From assembly GCF_003432485.1 (NCBI RefSeq), contig NZ_QVNQ01000011.1:227545-291544 (forward strand): a DNA stretch of 64,000 bases, written 5' to 3'. Below, piece by piece: positions 16,463 through 25,016 of the stretch (positions within the stretch are counted from its first letter, which is position 1; each line of letters begins with the position of its first letter). Source of the DNA: Actinomadura spongiicola (GTDB lineage Bacteria > Actinomycetota > Actinomycetes > Streptosporangiales > Streptosporangiaceae). The notes under the pieces are model-generated. The model did not search any database and was not told the origin of the DNA. It saw only the letters and a program-made list of their open reading frames with translations. Both the position numbers and the translations under genes were made by a program.

Positions 16463-17398
16463 ATGAGAGTGCTTGTGGCAGGAGCGACCGGAGCGTTGGG
16501 CAAGCAGCTGGTGCCGCGTCTGGTCGACGCGGGACACGAGGTGTTCGCCATGGTTCGCAGCGAGTCCGCCGGGGCCGCCGCCACGGGGCTCGGCGCGGCG
16601 CCGGTCATCGCCGACGCGCTCGACCGTGAGCAGGTCGAGGCGGCGGTGCGGGAGGCGAACCCGGAAGTGATCGTCCACCAGCTGACCGCCATCGGGCACA
16701 TCGACACGCGCCACTTCCAGCGCAGCTTCGCCGCCACCGACCGGCTGCGGATCGAGGGCACCGACAACCTGCTCGCGGCGGGACGCGCGGCGGGAGTGCG
16801 GCGCTTCGTGGCGCAGAGCAACGGCGCGTTCACCTATGCCCGGACGGGCGGCCCGGTGAAGACCGAGGAGGACCCGCTGGATTCGTCGCCGGTCAGCGAG
16901 ATGGCCTCGATGATCGGGGCGGTCCGGCATCTGGAGCAGGCCGTGCTGGATTCCGACCGGCCCGAGGGGATCGTGCTCCGCTACGGCGCGTTCTACGGAC
17001 CGGGCACGTCGATGGAGCCGGGCTCGGAGCAGCTGGAGATGATCCGCAAGCGCAGGTTCCCGGTCGTCGGCAAGGGCGACGGAGTGTGGTCGTTCATCCA
17101 CGTCGCCGACGCGGCGGAGGCGACGGTCGCGGCGATCGAGAAGGGCCACCGCGGTGTCTACAACATCGTCGACGACGATCCCGCGCCGGTCGCCGACTGG
17201 CTGCCGGAGGTGGCCGCGATGCTGGGCGCCAAGAAGCCGATGCGCGTACCGCGGTTCGTCGGACGGCTCGCCGCCGGGCCGGTCGGCGTCGTCCTGATGA
17301 CCGAACTCCGCGGCGCGTCCAACTCGAAGGCCAAGCGCGAGCTGGGCTGGCGTCCGGCGCACCCGACCTGGCGCCAGGGCCTCAAGGCGGCCCTTTGA
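16463..17398 (+). CDS. NAD(P)-binding epimerase/dehydratase-like protein (extended SDR)
   Basis: 311 residues starting at the ATG behind AGGAG. The N-terminal Rossmann motif is VLVAGATGALG (residues 3-13), followed by VHQLTAIGHID, VRRFVAQSNGAF and IVLRYGAFYGPG. The catalytic YxxxK of true epimerases is not evident at the usual place, so it may be an atypical or NmrA-like member. The C-terminus (SNSKAKRELGWRPAHPTWRQGL) is typical of extended SDRs. It stands alone between debris on both sides, so context gives no substrate. Confidence 0.85.
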   Translation: MRVLVAGATGALGKQLVPRLVDAGHEVFAMVRSESAGAAATGLGAAPVIADALDREQVEAAVREANPEVIVHQLTAIGHIDTRHFQRSFAATDRLRIEGTDNLLAAGRAAGVRRFVAQSNGAFTYARTGGPVKTEEDPLDSSPVSEMASMIGAVRHLEQAVLDSDRPEGIVLRYGAFYGPGTSMEPGSEQLEMIRKRRFPVVGKGDGVWSFIHVADAAEATVAAIEKGHRGVYNIVDDDPAPVADWLPEVAAMLGAKKPMRVPRFVGRLAAGPVGVVLMTELRGASNSKAKRELGWRPAHPTWRQGLKAAL

Positions 17399-17560
17399 CC
17401 CCGGGCCGATCCCGGCGAACGAACCCCACATCCGACCACCCGCGAACCGCGTGGCCACCGGCCATGCGCCTGCGCTCCCGGCGGCGCTGACAAGGGCGGG
17501 GACGCCTCACGACGTGCCCGAAGCGCCGCCGGGAGATCCACCGGGAGGTCACGACGGGAG

Positions 17561-17599
17561 GGCCGCCTCCGTCAGCCCTCGTCGGTAGCGGAGGCGGCC
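17561..17599. terminator. Strong hairpin, probable bidirectional terminator
   Basis: Perfect 11-base arms GGCCGCCTCCG (17561-17571) and CGGAGGCGGCC (17589-17599) with a 17-base loop, and no U-tract. It is 160 bases after the epimerase-like gene and at the stop of the MFS remnant on the other strand. Confidence 0.6.
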
Positions 17600-17933
17600 T
17601 TCTCCGCGTCCGCCGGGCCGTCCGCGCGGCGCCGCGCGCCCGGGCCGAACCAGAACAGCAGCACCAGCCCGGCCGCCGCCCGCGCCTTCAGGTCGATCCT
17701 GACGAGCCGCTTGGTGAGCCGCTGCGTGGTGACCAGCAGGGCCAGGCCGAACGGCAGGATGCCGAGGCCGCTCTCCAGCGCGTCCAACCTCAGGACGCCT
17801 TGAAGGTACTGGACCAGGTAGACCAGGAAGCTGGTGAGCACCAGCGCCAACAGCAGGAGGTTCAGGAACGCGGCGGCGCGGTCGCGGTCGGCGAACACGG
17901 CGGCGGGCAGCAGCGGTTCGGCGCCGCGGCGCG
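17572..17933 (-). pseudogene. Truncated MFS (DHA2/EmrB-type) exporter remnant
   Basis: The minus strand encodes a mid-protein piece of a fourteen-helix drug exporter: AEPLLPAAVFADRDRAAAFL, then LVYLVQYLQGVLRLDALESG and GILPFGLALL. It then runs into a non-membrane tail ending at 17574-17572. The N-terminal half with the first MFS motifs is absent. At about 17933 the frame changes abruptly to a TetR fragment on the opposite strand. Exporter and TetR genes of this kind are normally divergent, so one deletion of the intergenic region plus both 5' ends explains the structure. Non-functional. Confidence 0.72.
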
Positions 17934-18324
17934 GCCGAACCGCGACGGCCTGGGCGACCTGGTGGCCCGGGCCGAGCGCCTGTCCGAAGCGCCCGATCCG
18001 CTGGACGCCCTGGCCGAGTGGACGCGGCAGGCGGTCCGGCACTTCAGCACCCTCCGCGGCCTGGTCGGCATCCTGGCGCGGAGCATGTACGACGAGGGCA
18101 CCCCCTCGCACGAGATGTGCGGCGCCATGCACGAGAGCGGCGCGACGCTGCTGCGCACCGCGCCGAAGGCCGGCCGGGTACGTGCCGCCCTCTCCCCCGA
18201 CGAGCTGTTCGACCTGCTCACCGGGGTGGGGTGGGTGCGCGAGAACTCTCCCGCCGACCGCGACCGCAGCGACCGCCTGTTGAAGCTGATCCTGGAAGGA
18301 CTCGCCACCGGGAGCGATGTATAG
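17934..18324 (+). pseudogene. TetR-family regulator remnant lacking its DNA-binding domain
   Basis: The plus strand, from about PNRDGLGDLVARAERL onward, matches the ligand-binding part of a TetR repressor (LAEWTRQAVRHFSTLRGLVG, then ALSPDELFDLLTGVGWV, ending GLATGSDV). The piece begins just where the helix-turn-helix domain would end; about 45-50 N-terminal residues are missing and replaced by antisense MFS sequence. No start codon or ribosome site belongs to it. It is the partner of the MFS remnant at 17572-17933. Confidence 0.72.
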
Positions 18325-18507
18325 GCCGACCCCCACCACACCGTCGACCCCGCCGGGCCGGGCGACCGCGTCCGCACGGCCGAGTCGACCGCCCTGCTCG
18401 ACCTGACCACCGCGCCCGGCACGGTGGTCGCCTGCGCCGGTATTAGTTCCTCGATCGGAGGAGGGTGATCGGCGATCAGATTGCCACGTCCAGCGATGCA
18501 GGGCGGC

Positions 18508-19029
18508 TCACTCGAAACAACGGAACGTGAGGCTGATACGGCGTCCGGCGGAACCGGCGCGGGGCACGCCGTGCGTCCAGGCGCGCTGAGTCGCCCGCGT
18601 CATCAGGAGCAACGATCCGTGCTCAAGGGCGAGTTCGGTGCGGTGAATCCGGTCGATGCTACGGAACACCAGGGGACGGGTCGCGCCGAGCGAGACGATC
18701 GCGATCGCGGTGGCCGGAACCAGACCCTCGTAGGAGTCCTGGTGGAAGCCCATGGTGTTGTCGCCGGTCTCGTACCGGTTGGCCAGGCAGTTGTTGAAGG
18801 GATGGCCCGCGAACTCGCCGACGCGGGCCGCGATCGCCGTGATGCGCAGAGGCATCTCCACGGGGTCGTAGTGCTGGCCGGAGTAGTTGTAGGGGACACC
18901 GAAACTTGCGGTACGGCGCGCACGCATGCGGTCGTCCCAGGCCACCTCGGTCAGGAGGAACGCCAGATCAGCGTCGGCGTCGGGCAGCGCGGCCGGGAAA
19001 TGGCGGACGCCGAGGGGCAGTGCGGTCAT
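18508..19029 (-). CDS. AlkB-like 2-oxoglutarate/Fe(II) dioxygenase
   Basis: 173 residues, the compact bacterial AlkB-like size. Signature elements: VPYNYSG, NCLANRYETGDNTMGFHQDS, iron ligands H96 and D98 (HxD) and distal H153 (WTHGVPR), and 2-oxoglutarate-contacting arginines R164 and R170 (RRISLTFR). Family members oxidatively remove alkyl groups from DNA or RNA bases. It stands alone on the minus strand and no Ada-type partner is near, so repair function is inferred only from the family. Confidence 0.9.
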   Translation of the reverse strand: MTALPLGVRHFPAALPDADADLAFLLTEVAWDDRMRARRTASFGVPYNYSGQHYDPVEMPLRITAIAARVGEFAGHPFNNCLANRYETGDNTMGFHQDSYEGLVPATAIAIVSLGATRPLVFRSIDRIHRTELALEHGSLLLMTRATQRAWTHGVPRAGSAGRRISLTFRCFE

Positions 19030-19227
19030 GGTCTCTCCGTCGCGAAGGTGAGCTCAAGCAGCGGTGCGGGGGCGCTCACGTTGTTGTCGCTCGCGGCGAA
19101 GGGACGACATGGCTCGGGATCCTAGAAGGCCCCGAACCCGACGACCACCGAATAACAACCGCACCGGTCGCGCGCCCGACCGCGGACCGCGCGACCGGCA
19201 CACGGAGCGGCCGGGCAGGGGAAGCCC

Positions 19228-19257
19228 TTGACAGCGGGGCGGGAAGCGTTCTAACTG
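19228..19257 (+). promoter_or_regulatory. Candidate promoter of the GH20 gene
   Basis: TTGACA at 19228-19233, 18 bases, TAACTG at 19252-19257. A short repeat CAACA-N8-TGTTG (19259-19276) sits at the expected transcription start. No DasR-type site is recognisable. Confidence 0.5.
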
Positions 19258-19301
19258 GCAACAAACCTTTCTGTTGTTCCCCCGCTGAAGGATCCGCTCC
19301 C

Positions 19302-21092
19302 ATGAACTCCTCCCGACCGCCGCGCGCCGGATCGCGCTCCAAGCAGCTGGTGGCCATCCTCTCCTCGCTGGTGCTGTCGGTGGCCGGTACGGGACCGGCG
19401 GTGCGCGCGGACGTCGGTCCGGCGTCCGGCGCCGCCAAGGTCGCGAGCATGCAGGACATCGTTCCGGTGCCGGTCACGGCCGAACCGGCCACGGGCGCCG
19501 ACCACACGATCACCGGCGACACGGCGATCTACGTCCAGACCGGTTCGGCGGGCGTCGGCGACTACCTCGCCGCCCTCCTGCGCCGGTCGACCGGCTACCC
19601 GCTGCCGGTCAGGAGCGCCACCGCCACGCCCACCGACGGCATATCGCTGCTGCTCACCGGCGCGGACCAGACCGTGGGCAGCCAGGGCTACCAGCTCAAC
19701 GTCACGCCCTCCACGGTGGTCATCCGGGCGAACCAGCCCGCCGGACTGTTCGCGGGCGTGCAGACGCTGCGGCAGCTTCTCCCGGCGGCGGTCGAGAGCA
19801 CCACCACGCAACCGGGCCCCTGGCAGATCCCCGGCGGCCGCGTCGTCGACTATCCACGGTTCGCCTATCGCGGCGCCCACCTCGATGTCGCCCGCCATTT
19901 CTTCACCGTCGACGAGGTCAAGCGGTACGTCGACGAGATCGCCCTATACAAGATCAACTATCTGCATCTGCATCTGACCGACGACCAGGGCTGGCGGATA
20001 CAGATCAACAGTTGGCCCCGGCTGGCGACGTACGGCGGCGAACTCGAGGTCGGCGGCACCCCCGGCGGGTACTACACCCAGGACCAGTACAAGGACATCG
20101 TCGCGTACGCGCAGAGCCGCCACATCACCGTCGTCCCCGAGATCGACATGCCGGGCCACACCAACGCGGCGCTGGCCTCGTACGCGGAACTCAACTGCAA
20201 CAACGTCGCGCCGCCGCGCCGCACCGACATCCAGGTCGGCTACAGCTCCCTGTGCATCAACAAGGACATCACCTACAAGTTCGTCGCCGACGTCATCCGC
20301 GAGGTCGCGGCGCTCACTCCCGGCCCCTACCTCCACATCGGCGGCGACGAGGCCAGCGCCACGCCCCAGAAGGACTACGTCACATTCCTCAACAAGGTGC
20401 TGCCGATGGTGCAGGAACAGGGCAAGATCGCGATGGGCTGGCACGACATCGTCGACGCCACCCTGCCCACCTCGGCCGTCCCGCAGTACTGGCAGACGGG
20501 GACGTCGCACGCGGGAGTTCAGGCGGCGGCACGCCGAGGCAACAAGATCCTCATGTCCCCGGCCAACAAGTCCTACCTCGACATGAAGTACAACTCCAGC
20601 ACCCGTCTCGGGCTCAGCTGGGCGGGCTACATCGAGGTGCAGACCGCCTACGAATGGAACCCCGGAACGCACATGACCGGCGTGACCGAGTCGCAGGTGT
20701 TCGGCGTCGAGGCACCACTGTGGTCGGAAACCCTGCTGAACATCGCCGACATCGAGTACATGGCGTTCCCCCGGCTTCCGGCCATCGCCGAACTCGCCTG
20801 GTCGCCGCAGTCCACCCACAACTGGAACGCCTTCCGGCAACGGCTGGGCGCGCAGGGACCGCGCTGGCAGGTCATGGGCGTCAACTTCTACCGCTCAAGC
20901 CAGGTGCCCTGGAGGACCGACAACAACAACCCGGGCAAGTGCACCGAACCCGAGTGGGACGGCACGGCCACCTATGTCGGCGGTGACAAGGTGTCGTACA
21001 ACGACCACACCTGGACCGCCCGATGGTGGACGCGAGGCGACGCCCCCGGCAACAACCCCCAGGACGTCTGGACCGACAACGGCCCCTGCTGA
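19302..21092 (+). CDS. Secreted beta-N-acetylhexosaminidase (GH20) with chitin-binding module
   Basis: 596 residues. A Sec-type signal peptide (KQLVAILSSLVLSVAGTGPAVRA) is followed by a GH20 N-terminal domain (about 52-180) and the catalytic barrel. The Asp-Glu pair D349-E350 is in LHIGGDEAS; GAHLDVARHF and PEIDMPGHT are other family marks. Residues about 546-596 (EWDGTATYVGGDKVSYND, then WTARWWTRGD) form a CBM5/12-type chitin-binding module. The enzyme releases N-acetylglucosamine from chitin oligosaccharides outside the cell. The ATG at 19302 is chosen because it begins the signal peptide; the open frame upstream is spurious. Confidence 0.95.
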   Translation: MNSSRPPRAGSRSKQLVAILSSLVLSVAGTGPAVRADVGPASGAAKVASMQDIVPVPVTAEPATGADHTITGDTAIYVQTGSAGVGDYLAALLRRSTGYPLPVRSATATPTDGISLLLTGADQTVGSQGYQLNVTPSTVVIRANQPAGLFAGVQTLRQLLPAAVESTTTQPGPWQIPGGRVVDYPRFAYRGAHLDVARHFFTVDEVKRYVDEIALYKINYLHLHLTDDQGWRIQINSWPRLATYGGELEVGGTPGGYYTQDQYKDIVAYAQSRHITVVPEIDMPGHTNAALASYAELNCNNVAPPRRTDIQVGYSSLCINKDITYKFVADVIREVAALTPGPYLHIGGDEASATPQKDYVTFLNKVLPMVQEQGKIAMGWHDIVDATLPTSAVPQYWQTGTSHAGVQAAARRGNKILMSPANKSYLDMKYNSSTRLGLSWAGYIEVQTAYEWNPGTHMTGVTESQVFGVEAPLWSETLLNIADIEYMAFPRLPAIAELAWSPQSTHNWNAFRQRLGAQGPRWQVMGVNFYRSSQVPWRTDNNNPGKCTEPEWDGTATYVGGDKVSYNDHTWTARWWTRGDAPGNNPQDVWTDNGPC

Positions 21093-21124
21093 CGTCCGGC
21101 TACACAGAACGCCGGTAACACCAC

Positions 21125-21739
21125 TTACCTGCGGTATTTGTGCCAGGCCTTTTCGATGGGCGACGACAGGAAGAGGAGGAGGAGCGTCCAGTAGTTCAGG
21201 CTCGGGACGGTCAGCGCGAGGACGAGGGCGAGGGCGAGGAGCGCGGCGGCGGTGACCGATCCGGGAAGGGACTCGGGTGGTGGTGGAGCCGTCTCGGACG
21301 CCAGTTCGGGGTTCGCCCGGACGATGAGTTCCAGCCCGGTCTGGAAGAGGACGGCGGCGAGGATCGTGGCGATGTAGAAGCCGGCCGTGAAACGGTCGTC
21401 GCCGTAGACGCCGACCATCTCCGTGGGGAACGGCAGCACGACGATGGTCAGCAGCCACCCGACGTTGCACATGAGCAGCGGCTTCGAGTAGGCGCGGACG
21501 TGCCGGAAGAAGTCGTGGTGCACCAGCCACAGGCGGCTGATCACCGCGAAGCTCAGCAGGAATCCGAAGATCTCCGGTTGATGCTCGGTGATCACCTCGG
21601 CTGCGCTCTGCCCGTTCCGCTCCGCCTGGGGAACGACGTTCACCAGGGGCAGGACGAGCAGGGTGACGGCGATCGCGACGACGGCGTCGGTGAAGTACAC
21701 GAGCCGGTCGGGGTCCCTGGGAATGGCCACCGCGATCAC
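21125..21739 (-). CDS. TMEM175/DUF1211-family membrane protein (possible K+ channel)
   Basis: 204 residues from a GTG at 21739 that follows GGGTGG; an upstream ATG at 21781 is possible. It has about six hydrophobic segments. The family signature in helix 1 is present as DRLVYFTDAVVAIAVTLLVL (the RxxxFxDAV pattern). Prokaryotic TMEM175 proteins are leak-type potassium channels, two- or four-subunit assemblies. The region between helices 1 and 2 (PEIFGFLLSFAVISRLWLVHHDFF) is typical. It is a monocistronic gene converging on the GH20 gene. Confidence 0.87.
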   Translation of the reverse strand: MIAVAIPRDPDRLVYFTDAVVAIAVTLLVLPLVNVVPQAERNGQSAAEVITEHQPEIFGFLLSFAVISRLWLVHHDFFRHVRAYSKPLLMCNVGWLLTIVVLPFPTEMVGVYGDDRFTAGFYIATILAAVLFQTGLELIVRANPELASETAPPPPESLPGSVTAAALLALALVLALTVPSLNYWTLLLLFLSSPIEKAWHKYRR

Positions 21740-22021
21740 TCTGCCACCCGTCCCGGCGACGGGAGGTAAAGGATCCGGCAACGAAAGGATGAAACCGCGT
21801 TCGAGGACCCCGCCGCCGAGGCGCGTTCGGTGGGGAACTGCATGGTCGTGCCTTTCGGGAGTGCTTGGGAACAGCGCTCCCGGACGACCTGTCGTCCGAC
21901 CGTGATTCGCGACGCCTTCTACGCCGGCCAGAACGATTCACAGAGGTTTGTGCCCATGGTCCCGCCGAGCCAGACGGTCGAGGGCGCACATGCCGGTCAT
22001 AACCGAGTGGGCCAAGGGCGG

Positions 22022-22555
22022 CTATCGGACGATGGCGGAACTGTTGCAGAGCATCTCGGACTTCGTTGCGGGCGCGAGCTGACCGGCAGCCATCGAAAGC
22101 GCGGGAACGGGCGAGTCCTTGTTGCCATCGGAATCGTGGATGAAGGTGACGATGCTGATCGCCACGCCCGTCACCAGCAAAGCCCCGTAGAATACGAGCA
22201 GCGTGTGCGACATCGTCACTTTGCGTGGTGCGGTGTAGGGGTCGCCGAGGTATGGCCGGGTGTCCATCGAGAACGGTTCGACGGCCGAGTCGGGCTTGCG
22301 CGCGTCGTTGTAAAGACACCGGAACAGGCGTTCCTGGCGCAGGAAGTAGCCGTCAAGCCACCAGAAGGCGACGTTCAAACCGGTGGCGGCCAGCGCGAGC
22401 CATGGATTACTGCCGCTTGCGGCGAGGCCGTAGAGCGCGGCGGACGCCGTCAGAGCCCAGCCCTTGGCCAGGAACGAATTCCCGGCGAGTCGCGTTATCG
22501 CGGACTGGATGAACTCCAGATGCTTGATCCGTCCATCACTCGGGAAATCCGTCAC
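22022..22555 (-). CDS. Small uncharacterised membrane protein
   Basis: 177 residues. The N-terminus RIKHLEFIQSAITRLAGNSFLAKGW (shown from residue 9 on) leads into a hydrophobic hairpin (about 31-68), then a polar stretch with QERLFRCLYNDARK and another membrane helix (LLVFYGALLVTGVAISIVTF). This pattern of a helix, a KGW turn and two or three membrane spans occurs in a widespread bacterial family often annotated as hypothetical and sometimes seen beside TIR-like or other defence genes. No such partner is present here, so no role is assigned. Confidence 0.6.
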   Translation of the reverse strand: MTDFPSDGRIKHLEFIQSAITRLAGNSFLAKGWALTASAALYGLAASGSNPWLALAATGLNVAFWWLDGYFLRQERLFRCLYNDARKPDSAVEPFSMDTRPYLGDPYTAPRKVTMSHTLLVFYGALLVTGVAISIVTFIHDSDGNKDSPVPALSMAAGQLAPATKSEMLCNSSAIVR

Positions 22556-22859
22556 CTTGGTGACCCGCCACGGACGATCATGTGTGACTCACCCACAACG
22601 TAGGGAATCCCGCATAACGCACAAAATGCCATGGCGACCCCCGTGACTCGTCAACGTGACCGGACGCCGGTTCAGCGGCGGACCTCCGACATTGTAGGTG
22701 CGTCGGAGCCGGCGCCCTGGGCGCTTGTCCGCTCTCGGACAGTACGGCAGGACGTCACGGGAGGCGCCCATTCTCGAAGTCCGCGCTCGTCCAGGCCAGG
22801 TGGTCAGCCGGCCTGAGCACCTGGCCTGGGATTTTCCCGAAGTTGTCGGGTCTTCGCTG
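22556..22859. other. Intergenic region with one terminator
   Basis: 304 bases without a gene. It holds the start region of the small membrane protein and the hairpin at 22791-22829. Nothing else was recognised. Confidence 0.5.
22791..22829 (-). terminator. Perfect 12-base-pair hairpin after the DUF4360 gene
   Basis: Arms CCAGGCCAGGTG (22791-22802) and CACCTGGCCTGG (22818-22829), 15-base loop, no U-tract. It begins 31 bases after the stop of the leftward DUF4360 gene. It is the I-shaped type of terminator common in actinomycetes. Confidence 0.72.
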
Positions 22860-23507
22860 TCAGCAGCGCTTCCAGTCGTAGTGGTAGGTCGTCTTGAGGT
22901 TGCCATCGGTGGAGTCCATGCTGATGAAGCTGACCTCCGACTTGTCCGAGGTTCCCAGATCGAGCAGCAACTGCGTGTTGATGTTGAAATTTCGCTGCTC
23001 ACCGCACGGCGACCACATAAGCTCGGTATTGTTCACCAGGTCCCTGATATGCCAGCTTCTCTCGAAAGGGCCCTCCAGGGATACTTCCCAAGCCCTGCCC
23101 TCCATTCTGCCTTGGAAATAGTAGGAGGCGCGTGGGAACGCTCTCGCGCCTTCCTGCAACGAGGCGTAACCACGGTAGTCCACCGACGAGATGGCGTACT
23201 GGTAGCCGTGCGGAACGTGCACTCTCAGATTGATCTGACAGTTCTTGCGCTCATCGGTGACCTTTGATTTTCCTCCCACCCGGGCGAGGTAATCGCCGTA
23301 GGTGACCGTGAAGGAGTCGTTGGACTCCGACAGGGCGACCGCGGCGGTGCCGATCGGGCAACCGCTGCCGTTGACGCTCGCGATCTCGATGCCGACCCCA
23401 TCGGGGCCGTGCGCGAGCACCTGCTCGGACGCGGCGGCCGGGGCGACGGTCACCGCGGTCATGGCGAGCGTGACGGCCGCGAAGGACATGGGGATTCGTC
23501 TGCGCAT
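22860..23507 (-). CDS. Secreted DUF4360 protein
   Basis: 215 residues from the ATG at 23507, which has GAGGA at 23517-23513 in front; the longer frame would need a TTG start. A signal peptide (RRIPMSFAAVTLAMTAVTVAPAAA) precedes the mature protein. NGSGCPIGTAAVALSESNDSF is the DUF4360 opening, and there are four cysteines after cleavage, including KNCQINL, WSPCGEQ and a C-terminal KRC, probably disulfide-bonded. DUF4360 proteins are secreted and of unknown function. It has its own strong promoter and a terminator, so it is monocistronic. Confidence 0.88.
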   Translation of the reverse strand: MRRRIPMSFAAVTLAMTAVTVAPAAASEQVLAHGPDGVGIEIASVNGSGCPIGTAAVALSESNDSFTVTYGDYLARVGGKSKVTDERKNCQINLRVHVPHGYQYAISSVDYRGYASLQEGARAFPRASYYFQGRMEGRAWEVSLEGPFERSWHIRDLVNNTELMWSPCGEQRNFNINTQLLLDLGTSDKSEVSFISMDSTDGNLKTTYHYDWKRC

Positions 23508-23920
23508 GCGATTCCTCAATTCGGAAGTGGGCGCTTCCGTTCCTTCGACGACGAGGAGGCAGCGCCGGAAGTATGGACCGAACGGTCATCTCCAATGAGA
23601 TGGACCCGAGAACCAGGCAAATGATAACTTTTACAGTCAAGTGCTGTCAATCAACAATTTTCAACTTTGAATTTTATCGATCTACAGGCAACGGGGCGCC
23701 CGTTGACGTTGATCAGTGGCACCCGGTCTTCGAAGTATCGTTCCAACGAACGTTCCGGCATTGTGCGGGGGCCATGGTGGGCGCCACGCGTATCAGTGAA
23801 TGGCCGGGAACGGACACCCCGCTCAGGCGGTCCGCTTTCGTCCCGCACCTTCGTGGGCGGTGCGGGTCGGTCGGCGGTCGTGTCGCCGCGGTGGCGGCGG
23901 CGAGGTTACGCTGTCGTCCC
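23508..23920. other. AT-rich divergent intergenic region
   Basis: 413 bases between the DUF4360 and dehydratase genes. The part from about 23610 to 23690 is clearly AT-rich compared with its surroundings and contains the DUF4360 promoter. The rest shows no convincing gene or repeat, and I found no clear promoter for the rightward gene. Confidence 0.5.
23621..23650 (-). promoter_or_regulatory. Near-consensus promoter of the DUF4360 gene
   Basis: Leftward TTGACA (23650-23645), 18 bases, TATCAT (23626-23621). Six of six and five of six consensus positions match, which is rare in this window. It leaves a leader of about 105 bases before the ATG. Confidence 0.7.
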
Positions 23921-24943
23921 GTGCCGAAGACGCGCCTCGACCTCGCTCGGATTCGGGCGGCCCGCCAGGTGATCGACCCGGTCTTTCTCGACACTCCGCT
24001 GTACCGTTGCGAGGCGCTGGAGCCCGACCTCGGATGCGCGGTGAGCGTCAAGCTCGAAACGGCGAATCCGGTCCGCAGTTTCAAGGGACGCGGTACCGAG
24101 CTCGTGGCGAGCGGGCTCGCCGAGAATGGTTCGCGTGCCGTGGTGTGCGCGAGCGCGGGCAATCTCGGTCAGGCCCTCGCGTGGTCCGGCCGCGGGCGGG
24201 GGCTCTACGTCACCGTCGTGGCGTCCCGCTTCGCGCCCGCCGCGAAGCTCGACCGCATCCGCGCGTTGGGCGCCGAGTTGGAGCTGGTGGACGGCGACTT
24301 CGACATGGCGCGCGAGCGGGCGGCGGCGATCGCGGAACGCGACGGCGTCCGGCTCGTCGAGGACAGCCTGGACGTCGAGACCTGTGAGGGCGCGGCGACC
24401 ATCGGCCTGGAACTCGTGGACGCCGGGCCGTTCGACGCCGTCCTGATCGCGCTCGGCGGCGGGGCGATGGCCACCGGGGTGGGGCATGTGCTGAAGGCCC
24501 GCGCGCCCGGCGTCGAGGTGATCTGCGTCCAGCCGGGCGGCGCACCGGCGATGACGCTGTCGTGGCGGCGGCGGCAGGTCGTCACCACCGACTCGACCGA
24601 CACGATCGCCGACGGCGTCGCCGGGCGCCGTCCCATCCCGGCCGTCCTGGACGATCTGCTGCTGGTCGCCGACGACGCCGTCCTGGTTCGGGATGCGTCG
24701 ATCATCGCCGGAATGCGGCTGCTCTTCGACCACGCGGGGCTCGTCGTCGAACCGTCGGCGGCGCTCGGCGTCGCGGCGATCCTCGAAGACCCCGACCGCT
24801 TCGCCGGACGCCACGTGGTCACCATCGTGTGCGGAGGCAACGTCGACGTGGACGCCTACCACCGCTGGATCGGCGCGACTCCCCTCCCCCCGATTAGGGA
24901 GGTCGACCACGGCCCGGAATCACACGGCCGCGTCTCGCCCTGA
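23921..24943 (+). CDS. Threonine/serine dehydratase-like PLP enzyme
   Basis: 340 residues from a GTG start. A fold-type II PLP protein: the Schiff-base lysine is K55 in VRSFKGRGTE, the substrate loop is CASAGNLGQALAWSGR, and the glycine-rich phosphate loop is ALGGGAMATGVG. The C-terminal VTIVCGGNVD matches the family. Such enzymes deaminate threonine or serine to 2-oxo acids and ammonia; there is no regulatory ACT domain, so it is the short catabolic form. It stands alone upstream of the converging toxin gene. A racemase or ectoine-utilisation type relative cannot be excluded. Confidence 0.88.
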   Translation: MPKTRLDLARIRAARQVIDPVFLDTPLYRCEALEPDLGCAVSVKLETANPVRSFKGRGTELVASGLAENGSRAVVCASAGNLGQALAWSGRGRGLYVTVVASRFAPAAKLDRIRALGAELELVDGDFDMARERAAAIAERDGVRLVEDSLDVETCEGAATIGLELVDAGPFDAVLIALGGGAMATGVGHVLKARAPGVEVICVQPGGAPAMTLSWRRRQVVTTDSTDTIADGVAGRRPIPAVLDDLLLVADDAVLVRDASIIAGMRLLFDHAGLVVEPSAALGVAAILEDPDRFAGRHVVTIVCGGNVDVDAYHRWIGATPLPPIREVDHGPESHGRVSP

Positions 24944-25016
24944 CGGGATTCTCTCCGTTCGTCTTCGACGGGGAGCCCACCGGCGACCTGGTGCGCCTTT
25001 GGGAGGCGGCGCGCCA

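Noticed and set aside
18325..18507. Short open stretch after the TetR remnant resembling a gene start
   Set aside because: No start codon with ribosome site and no recognisable family; best regarded as debris.
19302..21092. GH20 chitin enzyme as an accessory of the Tc toxin (as chitinases are in Yen-Tc)
   Set aside because: It is 4 kb away on the opposite strand with several unrelated genes between and its own promoter; nothing links it to the toxin operon.
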